A stretch of DNA of 64,000 nucleotides from Micromonospora citrea. GTDB lineage: Bacteria > Actinomycetota > Actinomycetes > Mycobacteriales > Micromonosporaceae. Location of the stretch: assembly GCF_900090315.1 (NCBI RefSeq), contig NZ_FMHZ01000002.1:6790501-6854500 (forward strand). The letters are read 5' to 3'. Below the pieces are notes generated by a model, which saw only the letters and a list, made by a program, of their open reading frames with translations, searched no databases and was not told the DNA's origin. Position 1 is the first letter of the stretch, and each line of letters begins with the position of its first letter. Positions 53,815-62,083 of this stretch are shown here, piece after piece. The position numbers and the translations under genes were made by a program.

Positions 53815-55905
53815 TCACTTCGGGGTTGCCTGCGCCAGTGACCGGGCCAGCTTCGCCATGCCGGCGGGCGAGCGGATCGACAGCACCGTCGGCGACGCGA
53901 GAGCGTCCCAGCCGTCGGCGTCGGCCACCTGGGCGATCCTCCCCGCCGCGAAGGCCGGCAGCGCCTTCAGGTCCTTGTTGGCCAGGTCCCGATCGGCCAT
54001 CTCCCGACTGTTGGAGTACACCACGACGATGTCGCAGTCCAACTTGTCGAGATCCTCGTAGTCGAGGTCGTACATGACGTCACCACCTGTTGGCGCCAGG
54101 TCCGCGACAGAGCCGGCGAGTTTCATGCCCAACCGTTCGAGAACCCGGACGGGCGGGGAAGTTTCCGAGAAGACCGTGACCTCTCGTTCGAGACGATTGT
54201 GGACGATCGCGGCGAAGGTCAGTCCCGTCAGCTCGTGCTGCTTGCCCAGTGCGGAGAGGTAGGCGTCGGCGTCGGCGAGGATCTCCCTTCCTCTGCCTTC
54301 CAGGCCGAGCGCGGCGGCGGTGACCGCGACGACCCCCTCCCACATGTCGACCGAGTCGGGACGAGCCACGACGGGCGCCACGGCGCTGAGCTTGTCGTAC
54401 TGCTCCCGGGACAGCCCGGAGTACGGTGCCAGGATCAGGTCGGGGGCGGTCGAGAATATCTGCTCGTAGGGCACCTTTCCGGCCGCACTGTCCGGGTCGA
54501 AGACGACCGGCAACCCGACGCCCTTGGCGCGGTAGGCGTCGGCGACCCAGGGCATGAGGCCCCGACCGGAGCCCTTTCCGGCGACGCCGACCGGAAAGGT
54601 GCCCAGGGCGATGGCGGCCTCGGTGGCGCCCCAGCCCCACGTCGCCACCCGTTTCGGTCGTGTCTTGATGACTGTCGTGCCGTAGGAGTGTTCGATCCTG
54701 GCGGAGAAGGTGTCCGCGGCCTCCGGCGAACCGTCGGGGGTGGCGTCGTCGCCGCCGATCGCCCACGGGACCGCGACGACCAGCGCGGCGACGCACGCGA
54801 GCGCCAGGGCGAGCAGCGACGTGGCACGCCTGTCCAGCCGGGGCCTGCGGATCGACACGTCGGCCGCCGGCTCGACGATGGACTCCACAGCCACCGGCGC
54901 GTCGCGCTGCACGGCCGCCGATCCCCGCCACCGCGTGAAGATTTTTGTGGGGTTGAGGTCGCGGGGGCCGGGGAGGATTTTGGTGGGGGCGGGTTGGGTG
55001 TATCGGCGGATTTCGGCTTGCTGGGTTTCGGTGAGTTGGGCGATGGGGTCGGGCCAGGGGTGGTGTGGGTGGGGTGGTGGGCCGAGGGTGGTGAGGAGGG
55101 TGGGGGCGTCGGGGCGTTGGGTGGGGTCGCGGGTGAGGCAGGGTTCGACGATGTGGCGTAGTCGTGGGGGAACCCGGTCGAGGTCGGGTTCTTTGGTCAT
55201 GATGTTGAGGCGGGTTTGTTCGCTGGTGGCGCCCTGGAAGGGGTTGTGGCCGGTGGCTGCCAGCACCAGCACGGTTCCGAGGGCGAAGATGTCGCTGGCG
55301 GGGGTGAGTTGGGTGGCGCCCATCGCTTGTTCGGGGGACATGAAGCCGGGGTTGCCGATGATCATGCCGGTCTGGGTGACGGTGGCGATCCTGGTGTCGG
55401 TGGTGTCGTCGGGCAGGCCGGTGGGGCGGGCGATTCCGAAGTCGATGACGATCGGGCCGTCGTCGGTGAGCAGCACGTTGGAGGCGGACAGGTCGCGGTG
55501 GATGAAGTTGTGGGCGTGGATGTCGCGTAACGCGGTGGCGAGGCCGGCGGCCAGGTGCAGCACGGTGTCGGTGTCGAGTGGCCCGGCCGCCTGAAGGGCC
55601 TGGCCGAGGGTGGGTCCGTGATGGAATTCGTAGGCCAGCCAGGGCACGCCGGCGGTGGCGTCGGCGCCGATCACCCGGGCGGTGTGGGGGCTGTCGACCC
55701 GGCGTGCGGCGAGGGCCTCGCGGTGCAGACGCTGCCGGAAGGAGTCATCGTCGGCGGCGAACGCCCCGCGGACCAGTTTCACCGCGGCGAGTCGACCGTC
55801 GGTGGTGGTGGCCAGCAGCACCCGACCCATCCCACCCTCGCCCAGCACCGCACGAGTCCGGTACGGCCCGACCAGACGAGGATCGGACGGCCCCAAATCC
55901 CACAC
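53815..55905 (-). CDS. Ser/Thr kinase fused to a siderophore-binding-protein-like sensor
   Basis: A 696-aa protein. Residues 1-325 are identical to the other kinase (K43, D138, DFG 155-157). One membrane helix (SLLALALACVAALVVAVPWA, about 360-385) leads to a 300-residue extracellular domain of the type III substrate-binding (FepB/FecB/FatB) family: SYGTTVIKTRPKRVATWGWG, EAAIALGTFPVGVAG, IFSTAPDLILAPYSGLSREQ and YDKLSAVAPVVARP. In iron ABC transporters this domain binds ferric siderophores. Here it is tethered to a kinase with no transporter nearby, so it is probably an iron or siderophore sensor. Start GTG at 55905 has AGAGG 8 bases upstream; a GTG two codons earlier is possible. Confidence 0.92.
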   Translation of the reverse strand: MWDLGPSDPRLVGPYRTRAVLGEGGMGRVLLATTTDGRLAAVKLVRGAFAADDDSFRQRLHREALAARRVDSPHTARVIGADATAGVPWLAYEFHHGPTLGQALQAAGPLDTDTVLHLAAGLATALRDIHAHNFIHRDLSASNVLLTDDGPIVIDFGIARPTGLPDDTTDTRIATVTQTGMIIGNPGFMSPEQAMGATQLTPASDIFALGTVLVLAATGHNPFQGATSEQTRLNIMTKEPDLDRVPPRLRHIVEPCLTRDPTQRPDAPTLLTTLGPPPHPHHPWPDPIAQLTETQQAEIRRYTQPAPTKILPGPRDLNPTKIFTRWRGSAAVQRDAPVAVESIVEPAADVSIRRPRLDRRATSLLALALACVAALVVAVPWAIGGDDATPDGSPEAADTFSARIEHSYGTTVIKTRPKRVATWGWGATEAAIALGTFPVGVAGKGSGRGLMPWVADAYRAKGVGLPVVFDPDSAAGKVPYEQIFSTAPDLILAPYSGLSREQYDKLSAVAPVVARPDSVDMWEGVVAVTAAALGLEGRGREILADADAYLSALGKQHELTGLTFAAIVHNRLEREVTVFSETSPPVRVLERLGMKLAGSVADLAPTGGDVMYDLDYEDLDKLDCDIVVVYSNSREMADRDLANKDLKALPAFAAGRIAQVADADGWDALASPTVLSIRSPAGMAKLARSLAQATPK
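54932..55905. repeat. 974-bp direct repeat, copy 2 (kinase module)
   Basis: Second copy of the segment at 52258-53231, encoding the kinase domain of the siderophore-sensor kinase. It ends exactly at the conserved start region (VWDLGPSDP) on one side and at the linker end (NPTKIFTR) on the other. Confidence 0.92.
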
Positions 55906-56210
55906 AGACACCGCCTCTGAGCTGGAAATAGATTGATACAGAGCCCTGTCTGCGCTGATCCAGAAGGCGCTTGTGATGCTAACCGATCGGGTATGCGTCG
56001 TCTGCCCCTCGGTGAGCGTGGAGGTCCTGTTTCGGCGCGAAGAGGGGACGCGTCCGGGCCTGTTCGGAATGTCGTCGCCGGTGATTGAGCGCACCGCGTG
56101 GTCGTCGAATCCTCGGCCACGCGAACACGATTCGCAGGCCGCGCCTTCGCGAACAGCTGACGGGGTGGGTCGCGGAAGCGGTGCGCGACGGGGTCGACGC
56201 CGCTTCGGGC
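55906..56210. other. 305-base intergenic region upstream of the kinase operon
   Basis: The first 80 bases next to the kinase start are richer in A/T and probably hold its promoter on the minus strand. No clear iron box or IdeR/DmdR-type palindrome was recognised. The rest, up to the stop of the membrane protein gene, shows no credible gene. Confidence 0.45.
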
Positions 56211-57101
56211 TCAGCGCCTACCGCTGGCGGCCGTGCTCAGTCTCGCGCAGGCCGGCACGGCGAGGGCGGCGCCGAGCAGCAGCATCGCGACGACGGTGGC
56301 GGTCGGGATGTCGGGCCCGAGTGGGACGGTCACGGCCACAGCGACGTCCGTGACGGCGCCTTTGCCGCCGCCGGCGATCGCACGGGTGTGCACCGAGGCG
56401 TCGCTGTCGCCCGCCACCGGCCGGCTCCCCCAGGCGCCGTACCCGGCGGCACAGGCCGTCGCGGCCAGCAGCGTGGCGCCGACCGTGACGATCGAGGGGG
56501 CGGCGCCGTGGCGCCGCACCGCGCGGCGCACGAGCCACGCGTACCCGCCGAGCACGACCAGCGCCGCCACGGCCACGTCCGTCGACGAGCCGAGCAGCCC
56601 CGCGGCCGCCCCGCCGGGGAGGAGGGCGACGATCACCAGGGTGCCCAGGGTGAGCGCGCCCACGACCGGCGCCGCCCGCCCGATCCGGCGCAGCCGCTCC
56701 GACGGCAACCGTCCGATGGCGACGCCGACGCAGGCACAGGCCAGGATGAGGCAGCCTGCCACGGCCAGTTGGCGCAGGTACTGCGTCCGCTGTCGTACCG
56801 GGTCGGTCACCAGCGCGGTCAGCTCACTCGCGCTCGGCGGGGTGTCGCCGAACGGCGAGGCCGCCCATCCCGACAACTGCACGGCGCCCGCGAGGGCGAT
56901 GGAGAGCAGGACGCCCCGCACCAGCAGGCGCGTCGACCGGGGTACGGCTGGGTCAACCACCGCGGGGTGGACGGCGAGGAGGCCGAGGACGAGGGCGCTG
57001 CCGACGCCGGTCGCCCACGCAGATCCGAAGAGCGCGCCCACGACGGCCGGCAGCGCGGCCCCGAGCAGCAGCAGGGTGGGCTTCGGTGGGGGCATCCGCA
57101 C
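56211..57101 (-). CDS. Multi-spanning membrane protein (CopD-like)
   Basis: A 296-aa membrane protein with about eight helices (PTLLLLGAALPAVVGALFGS, LVRGVLLSIALAGAVQLSGW, LAVAGCLILACACVGVAIG, AAPVVGALTLGTLVIVALLP, ATVVAMLLLGAALAVPACA). The loop layout and SELTALVTDPVRQRTQYLRQ recall CopD/YcnJ copper-resistance domains, but I see no clear metal motif. Start GTG at 57101, or ATG two codons later. No co-transcribed gene. Confidence 0.7.
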   Translation of the reverse strand: MRMPPPKPTLLLLGAALPAVVGALFGSAWATGVGSALVLGLLAVHPAVVDPAVPRSTRLLVRGVLLSIALAGAVQLSGWAASPFGDTPPSASELTALVTDPVRQRTQYLRQLAVAGCLILACACVGVAIGRLPSERLRRIGRAAPVVGALTLGTLVIVALLPGGAAAGLLGSSTDVAVAALVVLGGYAWLVRRAVRRHGAAPSIVTVGATLLAATACAAGYGAWGSRPVAGDSDASVHTRAIAGGGKGAVTDVAVAVTVPLGPDIPTATVVAMLLLGAALAVPACARLSTAASGRR

Positions 57102-57304
57102 AGGGTAGACGGGCGTGCCGGACGCGGAAGACCGGACGGTCCGCGCGATCGGGCGCAGTGGCCCGGCATCGGTCGGAACGACGTCCGACAGCGGCGACCA
57201 GGCTCACTGGGCGAGGCCCTCTTCGACTACTGGGACTGACCTGGACCGTTCACCGGCGCCCGGCCGTGACGGGGTGGATCCGGCCCACGGCGTCAGCCGG
57301 AACG

Positions 57305-57883
57305 CTACGGGCGGTCCTCCCCGGCGACCGGCCCGGCCTCGGTGGTCCGTCGACCCGGGCGGTCGCCGGGGTCCTGGTGGGCGGCCTGCGACCGCGCGGC
57401 GCGGCGGATGTCGAGCAGGTGGTGTTCGCCCTCGTGGATCGTGTGCCGACCGAGCCACAGCAGCGTCCGGGCGTGCGGTCGCGGCCACGGATAGATCCCG
57501 GTGCGGGCGAGGTCGGCGGGGCCGAGCACGCGGAAGCGGTCGGCCAGGTCGTCGGCGGCGGCGCCCAGCGTGGCCAGCACGGTCGCGGGATCCTGTTCGT
57601 TGTACGCCTCGGCCACCGCCCGCTCGTCGCGCCCCATCGGGGCGAACTCCGGCTCGTCGACGCGCAGCGCCAGGGCGAGTCGTTCGGCCTGCACGCCGAG
57701 CACGTCCCGGACGTGGCAGGCGTACTCCAGCGGCGACCACACGCCCTCGGCCGGTCGCCGGCGCACCTGCCGCACCTCGGTGAGGGCGGCGGCGTATCGG
57801 CCGGCGAACGCCCGCAGGAGCGTCGGCAGTTCGTCGGGGGAGACGTCGGCGTAGTCGAAGCCGCACTCGTCGCACCGGTCCAC
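57305..57883 (-). CDS. DinB-like metal-binding protein
   Basis: A 192-aa four-helix protein of the DinB/YfiT superfamily. It opens with DRCDECGFDYADVSPDELPT. The three-histidine metal site is spread over LEYACHVRDVLG and LLWLGRHTIHEGEHHLLDIR. Related proteins are thiol transferases or maleylpyruvate isomerases that use mycothiol; substrate unknown. Start GTG at 57883 is chosen because it puts the CxxC motif at the N-terminus, as in close relatives. It lies 55 bases after the alpha/beta hydrolase gene on the same strand. Confidence 0.82.
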   Translation of the reverse strand: MDRCDECGFDYADVSPDELPTLLRAFAGRYAAALTEVRQVRRRPAEGVWSPLEYACHVRDVLGVQAERLALALRVDEPEFAPMGRDERAVAEAYNEQDPATVLATLGAAADDLADRFRVLGPADLARTGIYPWPRPHARTLLWLGRHTIHEGEHHLLDIRRAARSQAAHQDPGDRPGRRTTEAGPVAGEDRP

Positions 57884-57938
57884 GTGCCGAGGGTAGCGGC
57901 GGTGCCGGGCCGCCGTCACGACCGCCGTCGGGCGGCGG

Positions 57939-58811
57939 TCAGCGATGGACCCGCCCGAGGAAGTCGCGCAGCAGCCGGACCACGTCGTCGAGGTGCGTCT
58001 CCAGCAGCCAGTGTCCGCCGTCGAGCAGGTGCAGCTCGGCGTCGGGCAGGTCCCGCAGGTAGGCGCGGGCGGCGCCTTCGGGCATGTAGCCGTCGTGCGG
58101 CCCCCAGACGATCAGTGTCGGTGGCCGGTGCCGGCGCAGGTATTCCTGCTGCCGGGGGAACCAGGCGACGGTGCTGCCCTGGTCGGCGAGGAGGCGGACC
58201 AGGTTGGCGCGCCGCCGCGGTGTGGTCAGCGCGGCGGCGAGCCGCCACAGGTCCGGGCTCACCCGGTCGCGCAGCCGGTCGGGCAGTTCCCCCAGGAACT
58301 CGGTGCGGAAGCCCTCCTCGCCGACGGCCGCGGCGAGGCGGTCGCGGCCCTCGTCGGTCGGGGCGCGCCAGAACTGCTTGAGCGGCTCGTACCTGGGCCC
58401 GTGCTGGTCGGGGTAGATGTCGCCGTTCTGGATGACCAGGCCGGCGACCCGCTCGGGGGCCGACATCGCCAGGCGCAGCCCGAACTGGCTGCCGTAGTCC
58501 TGAAGGTAGATCACGTATCGGGTGAGTCGCAGCGTCTCGGCGAACCGGCGCAGCACCTCGGCGTGGGCGTCGAAGGTGTACGCGAAGCGCTCGGGGTCGG
58601 GCGTGTCGCTGTAGCCGAAGCCGGGCTGGTCGGGGGCGATGGCCCGCCACCGGTCGCCGAGCGCGGGGAGGAGGTGACGGAACTGGAACGACGACGACGG
58701 GTAGCCGTGCGGCAGCAGCACCACCGGCGCCGCCGCCGGCCCGGTCTCCCGGTAGAAGATGCCGATCCCGTCGACGTCGACGGTCCGGTGGTGCACGGCT
58801 GCGGAGGTCAC
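57939..58811 (-). CDS. Alpha/beta hydrolase (haloalkane dehalogenase/epoxide hydrolase type)
   Basis: A 290-aa hydrolase. The oxyanion region is VVLLPHGYPSSSFQFRHLLP. The nucleophile is an aspartate in YVIYLQDYGSQFGLRLAMSA, as in haloalkane dehalogenases and epoxide hydrolases, rather than a serine. The catalytic histidine is in LLDGGHWLLETHLDD. The central DQPGFGYSDTPDPERFAYTF is typical of this subgroup. Start GTG follows GAGGAGACGACG. It may be co-transcribed with the DinB-like gene. Confidence 0.88.
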   Translation of the reverse strand: MTSAAVHHRTVDVDGIGIFYRETGPAAAPVVLLPHGYPSSSFQFRHLLPALGDRWRAIAPDQPGFGYSDTPDPERFAYTFDAHAEVLRRFAETLRLTRYVIYLQDYGSQFGLRLAMSAPERVAGLVIQNGDIYPDQHGPRYEPLKQFWRAPTDEGRDRLAAAVGEEGFRTEFLGELPDRLRDRVSPDLWRLAAALTTPRRRANLVRLLADQGSTVAWFPRQQEYLRRHRPPTLIVWGPHDGYMPEGAARAYLRDLPDAELHLLDGGHWLLETHLDDVVRLLRDFLGRVHR

Positions 58812-58970
58812 CGTCGTCTCCTCACCAGGCGCGGTACGGGCGGCACCTCCGACGGTGCCAGAAATCGGCGCCGCGCGAGGGAGAGCCGGCGGGAAACGGG
58901 CGGCCGGGCCGGTCCCGCCGACGGCGCGTCGCTCGGGCGCGTCGCCGCACCCGGTGGGCACAATCGGCTG

Positions 58971-59600
58971 ATGGAGAAGCCACGGACAGTGTCGGCCGAC
59001 GAGTGGCGGCAGGCCCGCGACGACCTGCTGAAGGCCGAGAAGGAGCTCACCCGCGCGCAGGACGCGCTCGCCGCCCGCCGGCGTCGCCTCCCGATGGTCC
59101 GGTTCGACAACGACTACCGGTTCGACACCCCCACCGGCGCCCGCACCCTGCTCGAGTTGTTCGAGGGCCGGCGTCAGCTCGTGGTCTACCAGTTCATGGA
59201 CAGCGGCCCCGACCACCACTGCCCGGGCTGCACGTGGTTCACCGACAGCGTCCCGGTGACCGGGCTGGCGCGGCTGGCGCAGCGGGGCATCAGCTGGGCG
59301 ACCGTGTCGGACATGCCGCTGGCGCAGATCGAGGCGTACAAGGCGCGTCGGGGCTGGACGCTGCCGTTCGTCTCGTCGCACGGCACGTCGTTCGCGGCGG
59401 ACTGCGGGGCCGGGCGCGGGTTCATGCTCAGCGTGTTCCTGCGCGACGGTGAGGACGTCCACCGCACCTACGACACCACCGCCCGCGGCGTCGACCGGCT
59501 CGTCTTCGTCAACAGCATCCTCGACCTCACCCCGTACGGCCGGCAGGAGGACTGGGAGGACTCCCCGCCCGGCTGGCCGCAGCAGCCCACGTACGGCTGA
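58971..59600 (+). CDS. DUF899 thioredoxin-like protein
   Basis: A 209-aa protein of the DUF899 family: SADEWRQARDDLLKAEKELT, RRRRLPMVRFDNDYRFDTPT, LVVYQFMDSGPDHHCPGCTW with the CPGC pair, and WTLPFVSSHGTSFAADCGAG. It has a thioredoxin/peroxiredoxin-like fold; function unknown, perhaps redox. ATG at 58971 is the start; no strong ribosome site is visible (TGGGCACAATCGGCTG). Confidence 0.88.
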   Translation: MEKPRTVSADEWRQARDDLLKAEKELTRAQDALAARRRRLPMVRFDNDYRFDTPTGARTLLELFEGRRQLVVYQFMDSGPDHHCPGCTWFTDSVPVTGLARLAQRGISWATVSDMPLAQIEAYKARRGWTLPFVSSHGTSFAADCGAGRGFMLSVFLRDGEDVHRTYDTTARGVDRLVFVNSILDLTPYGRQEDWEDSPPGWPQQPTYG

Positions 59601-59773
59601 CCCGCCGGTCGCCGGGTCGCGGCCCCGTCGTGGCAGCCCGGGCCGCCGTGGGACGGGCGCGGTCGCCGCGCCTGTCGGGCGGCCCGGCCGGACGGCGTCA
59701 CGTTCGGCCGAGCCGGCGGCTGCGTGCCGCCGGTCGGTGGTCACATGATCGTGATTCCTGGCAGGGTTGGGGA

Positions 59774-60874
59774 ATGGCCGCGTCGCTCCGCTCACGTCTG
59801 ACCGACTGGACCGTCTCCGTACCGCTGCTCGCGGTCGTGACGTTGCTCCTCACCTGGGGCCGCGAGCTGCCCGGTCCCGTCGTGGTCGTGGTGGCCGCCT
59901 TCCTGGCCGGCGCGGTGCTGGCGGCCGTGCACCACGCCGAGGTGGTCGCCCACAGGGTGGGGGAGCCGTACGGTTCGCTGGTCCTCGCCGTGGCCGTCAC
60001 CGTCATCGAGGTCGCCCTCATCGTCACCCTCATGATCAGCGGCGGAGAGAAAGCCCAGTCCCTCGCGCGGGACACCGTCTTCGCCGCGGTGATGATCACC
60101 TGCAACGGGATACTCGGCCTGTCGTTGCTGATCGGCGCGCTGCGCCGCCGGGTCGCCGTGTTCAACTCGGAGGGCACCGGCGGTGCGCTGGCCACCGTCG
60201 CCACCCTCGCGGCACTGAGCCTCGTGGTGCCGACCTTCACCACCAGCCGGCCGGGCCCGCAGTTCAGCCCCGCCCAGCTCGCCTTCGCCGCCGTTGCCTC
60301 GCTCGCGCTCTACGGCCTGTTCGTGATGGTGCAGACCGGCCGGCACCGCGACTACTTCCTGCCGGTGACCAACGACGGGCGGGTGGTCGACGCCGACGGG
60401 CACGCCGCGCCGCCGTCGAACCGGGCCGCCCTGCTCAGCCTCGGACTGCTGCTGGTGGCGCTGGTCGCCGTGGTCGGCGACGCCAAGACGGTCTCCCCGG
60501 CGATCGAGTCCGCCGTCGCCGGCGCGAACCTGCCCCAGTCCTTCGTCGGCGTGGTGATCGCGCTGCTGGTGCTGCTGCCCGAGACGATCGCCGCCGCCCG
60601 CGCCGCCCGCCGCGACCGCGTGCAGATCAGCCTGAACCTGGCGCTCGGCTCCGCCATGGCCAGCATCGGGCTGACCATCCCGGCGATAGCGCTTGCCTCG
60701 ATCTGGCTGGAGGGCCCGCTGCTGCTCGGCCTCGGTGGCACCCAGCTCACCCTGCTCGCCCTCACCGTCGTCACGGGCGTGCTGACCGTGGTGCCGGGGC
60801 GCGCCACCGTGCTGCAGGGCGGCGTGCACCTGGTGCTGCTCGCCGCGTTCGTGGTCCTCGCCGCCAGCCCTTGA
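59774..60874 (+). CDS. ChaA-like Ca2+(Na+)/H+ antiporter
   Basis: A 366-aa membrane exchanger of the CaCA superfamily with about 11 helices. The two alpha-repeat motifs are visible: GEPYGSLVLAVAVTVIEVAL and LLPETIAAARAARRDRVQIS with LNLALGSAMASIGLTIPAIA, each with the conserved glutamate. It exports calcium or sodium in exchange for protons. Start ATG at 59774 lies after GGGTTGGGGA. A 41-bp tandem repeat begins right after the stop. Confidence 0.88.
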   Translation: MAASLRSRLTDWTVSVPLLAVVTLLLTWGRELPGPVVVVVAAFLAGAVLAAVHHAEVVAHRVGEPYGSLVLAVAVTVIEVALIVTLMISGGEKAQSLARDTVFAAVMITCNGILGLSLLIGALRRRVAVFNSEGTGGALATVATLAALSLVVPTFTTSRPGPQFSPAQLAFAAVASLALYGLFVMVQTGRHRDYFLPVTNDGRVVDADGHAAPPSNRAALLSLGLLLVALVAVVGDAKTVSPAIESAVAGANLPQSFVGVVIALLVLLPETIAAARAARRDRVQISLNLALGSAMASIGLTIPAIALASIWLEGPLLLGLGGTQLTLLALTVVTGVLTVVPGRATVLQGGVHLVLLAAFVVLAASP

Positions 60875-60875
60875 C

Positions 60876-60998
60876 CGCCCGCCGCCCGCGCCGCCCGGTC
60901 GTTGACGCGCGCCGCCCGCCCGCCGCCCGCGCCGCCCGGTCGTTGACGCGCGCCGCCCGCCCGCCGCCCGCGCCGCCCGGTCGTTGACGCGCGCCACC
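60876..60998. repeat. 41-bp tandem repeat, three copies
   Basis: A unit built on GCCGCCCGGTCGTTGACGCG repeats with a constant 41-base period (GTTGACGCGCGC at 60901, 60942 and 60983). The copies look identical except at the last edge. It fills the start of the gap between the exchanger and the metallopeptidase gene. Each unit contains TTGACG, a -35-like hexamer. Confidence 0.9.
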
Positions 60999-61116
60999 CG
61001 GTGACGGGCCCTCGGCAGCACGCGCGATGTCGTGCCGGCCCGGGCGGCGCGGCCGGGAGTGACGCGCGGACCGCCGGGGTACTGCACGCGGCATAGCCGA
61101 CGCCGGGGAGGGCACT

Positions 61117-61848
61117 GTGACGACGCGCGTGGGACGCCGGCCGCGGAGCGTGCTCGCCGGGCTCGTGACGGCGCTCGTCGTGGCGGCCGGCTGCGTGGTC
61201 GGCGGCGTGTCCGAGCCCGAGGGGCAGGAACCCCCGCCCGGCGGCGCGTCGCCCGCGCAGACCCGGGCGGACGGCACCACCAGCGTCGAGGAGTTCCAGC
61301 GGGACGTCGCCGACGCGCGGGGCCTCGCCGAGCGCTACTGGGCCGCACAGTTCCGCGCCTCGGGGGAGCGGTTCCGCCCGGTCCGCCGGGTCATCCCGTA
61401 CCAGCGCGACGGCGAGGTGTCCTGCGGCGGGCAGGGCCTGCCGCGCAACAACGCCGTCTACTGCTCGGCCGGCGACTTCATCGCCTACGACGTGAACTGG
61501 TCGGTGTGGGCGTTCCGTCAGGTCGGCGACGCGTTCGTGTTCTACCTGCTCGGCCACGAGTACGCGCACGCCATCCAGGTCCGCCTCGGCATCCGCTACA
61601 GCTACACCATCCAGCAGGAGCTCCAGGCCGACTGCATGGCCGGGGCGTACCTCGGCGACTCGGTGCGCTCCGGGGCGCTCACGCTCGACGAGGGCGACCT
61701 TGAGGAGTTCCGCGAGGGACTGCTCGCCGTCGGGGACGACCCCGGTCAGCCGTGGTTCGCGGAGGGCTCGCACGGCACCGCCGAGCAGCGCACCGAGTCG
61801 TTCTTCCGCGGCTACGAGCGGTCCCTGGACGCCTGCGGCCTGCGCTGA
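61117..61848 (+). CDS. Neutral zinc metallopeptidase, probably a lipoprotein
   Basis: A 243-aa exported protein. The signal (GRRPRSVLAGLVTALVVAAG) ends in a likely lipobox with C26. The peptidase core has VIPYQRDGEVSCGGQGLPRN, YCSAGDFIAYD, the HExxH zinc motif in LLGHEYAHAIQVRLG, and QQELQADCMAGAY with the third ligand, typical of the YpfJ/neutral zinc metallopeptidase family. It acts at the cell surface; substrate unknown. Start GTG follows GGGGAGGGCACT. Confidence 0.88.
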   Translation: MTTRVGRRPRSVLAGLVTALVVAAGCVVGGVSEPEGQEPPPGGASPAQTRADGTTSVEEFQRDVADARGLAERYWAAQFRASGERFRPVRRVIPYQRDGEVSCGGQGLPRNNAVYCSAGDFIAYDVNWSVWAFRQVGDAFVFYLLGHEYAHAIQVRLGIRYSYTIQQELQADCMAGAYLGDSVRSGALTLDEGDLEEFREGLLAVGDDPGQPWFAEGSHGTAEQRTESFFRGYERSLDACGLR

Positions 61849-62083
61849 GCACCCGGGCCAGACCCGCCCCACCACCGGCGCACCCGCACGGCGGGCCCGC
61901 GAGCACGTCGAGCGGACGCGCGGCGAGAGGGCCACACGCCGCAGCGGGGACGCGCGCGCCAGCGTCTGCCGTCCCGCCCTCCGCCGCGCGGCCCGTCGGC
62001 CAGGTCACCCTCGGCGGTACCTGCCCGCGGCGCCGGCGTCCCGGCTGAGAGGATCCCGGGGTACGCCGTCCGAGGAGGATCTC

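Noticed and set aside
55906..56210. Iron box (IdeR/DmdR type) upstream of the siderophore-sensor kinase
   Set aside because: No convincing TTAGGTTAGSCTAACCTAA-like palindrome could be found by eye.
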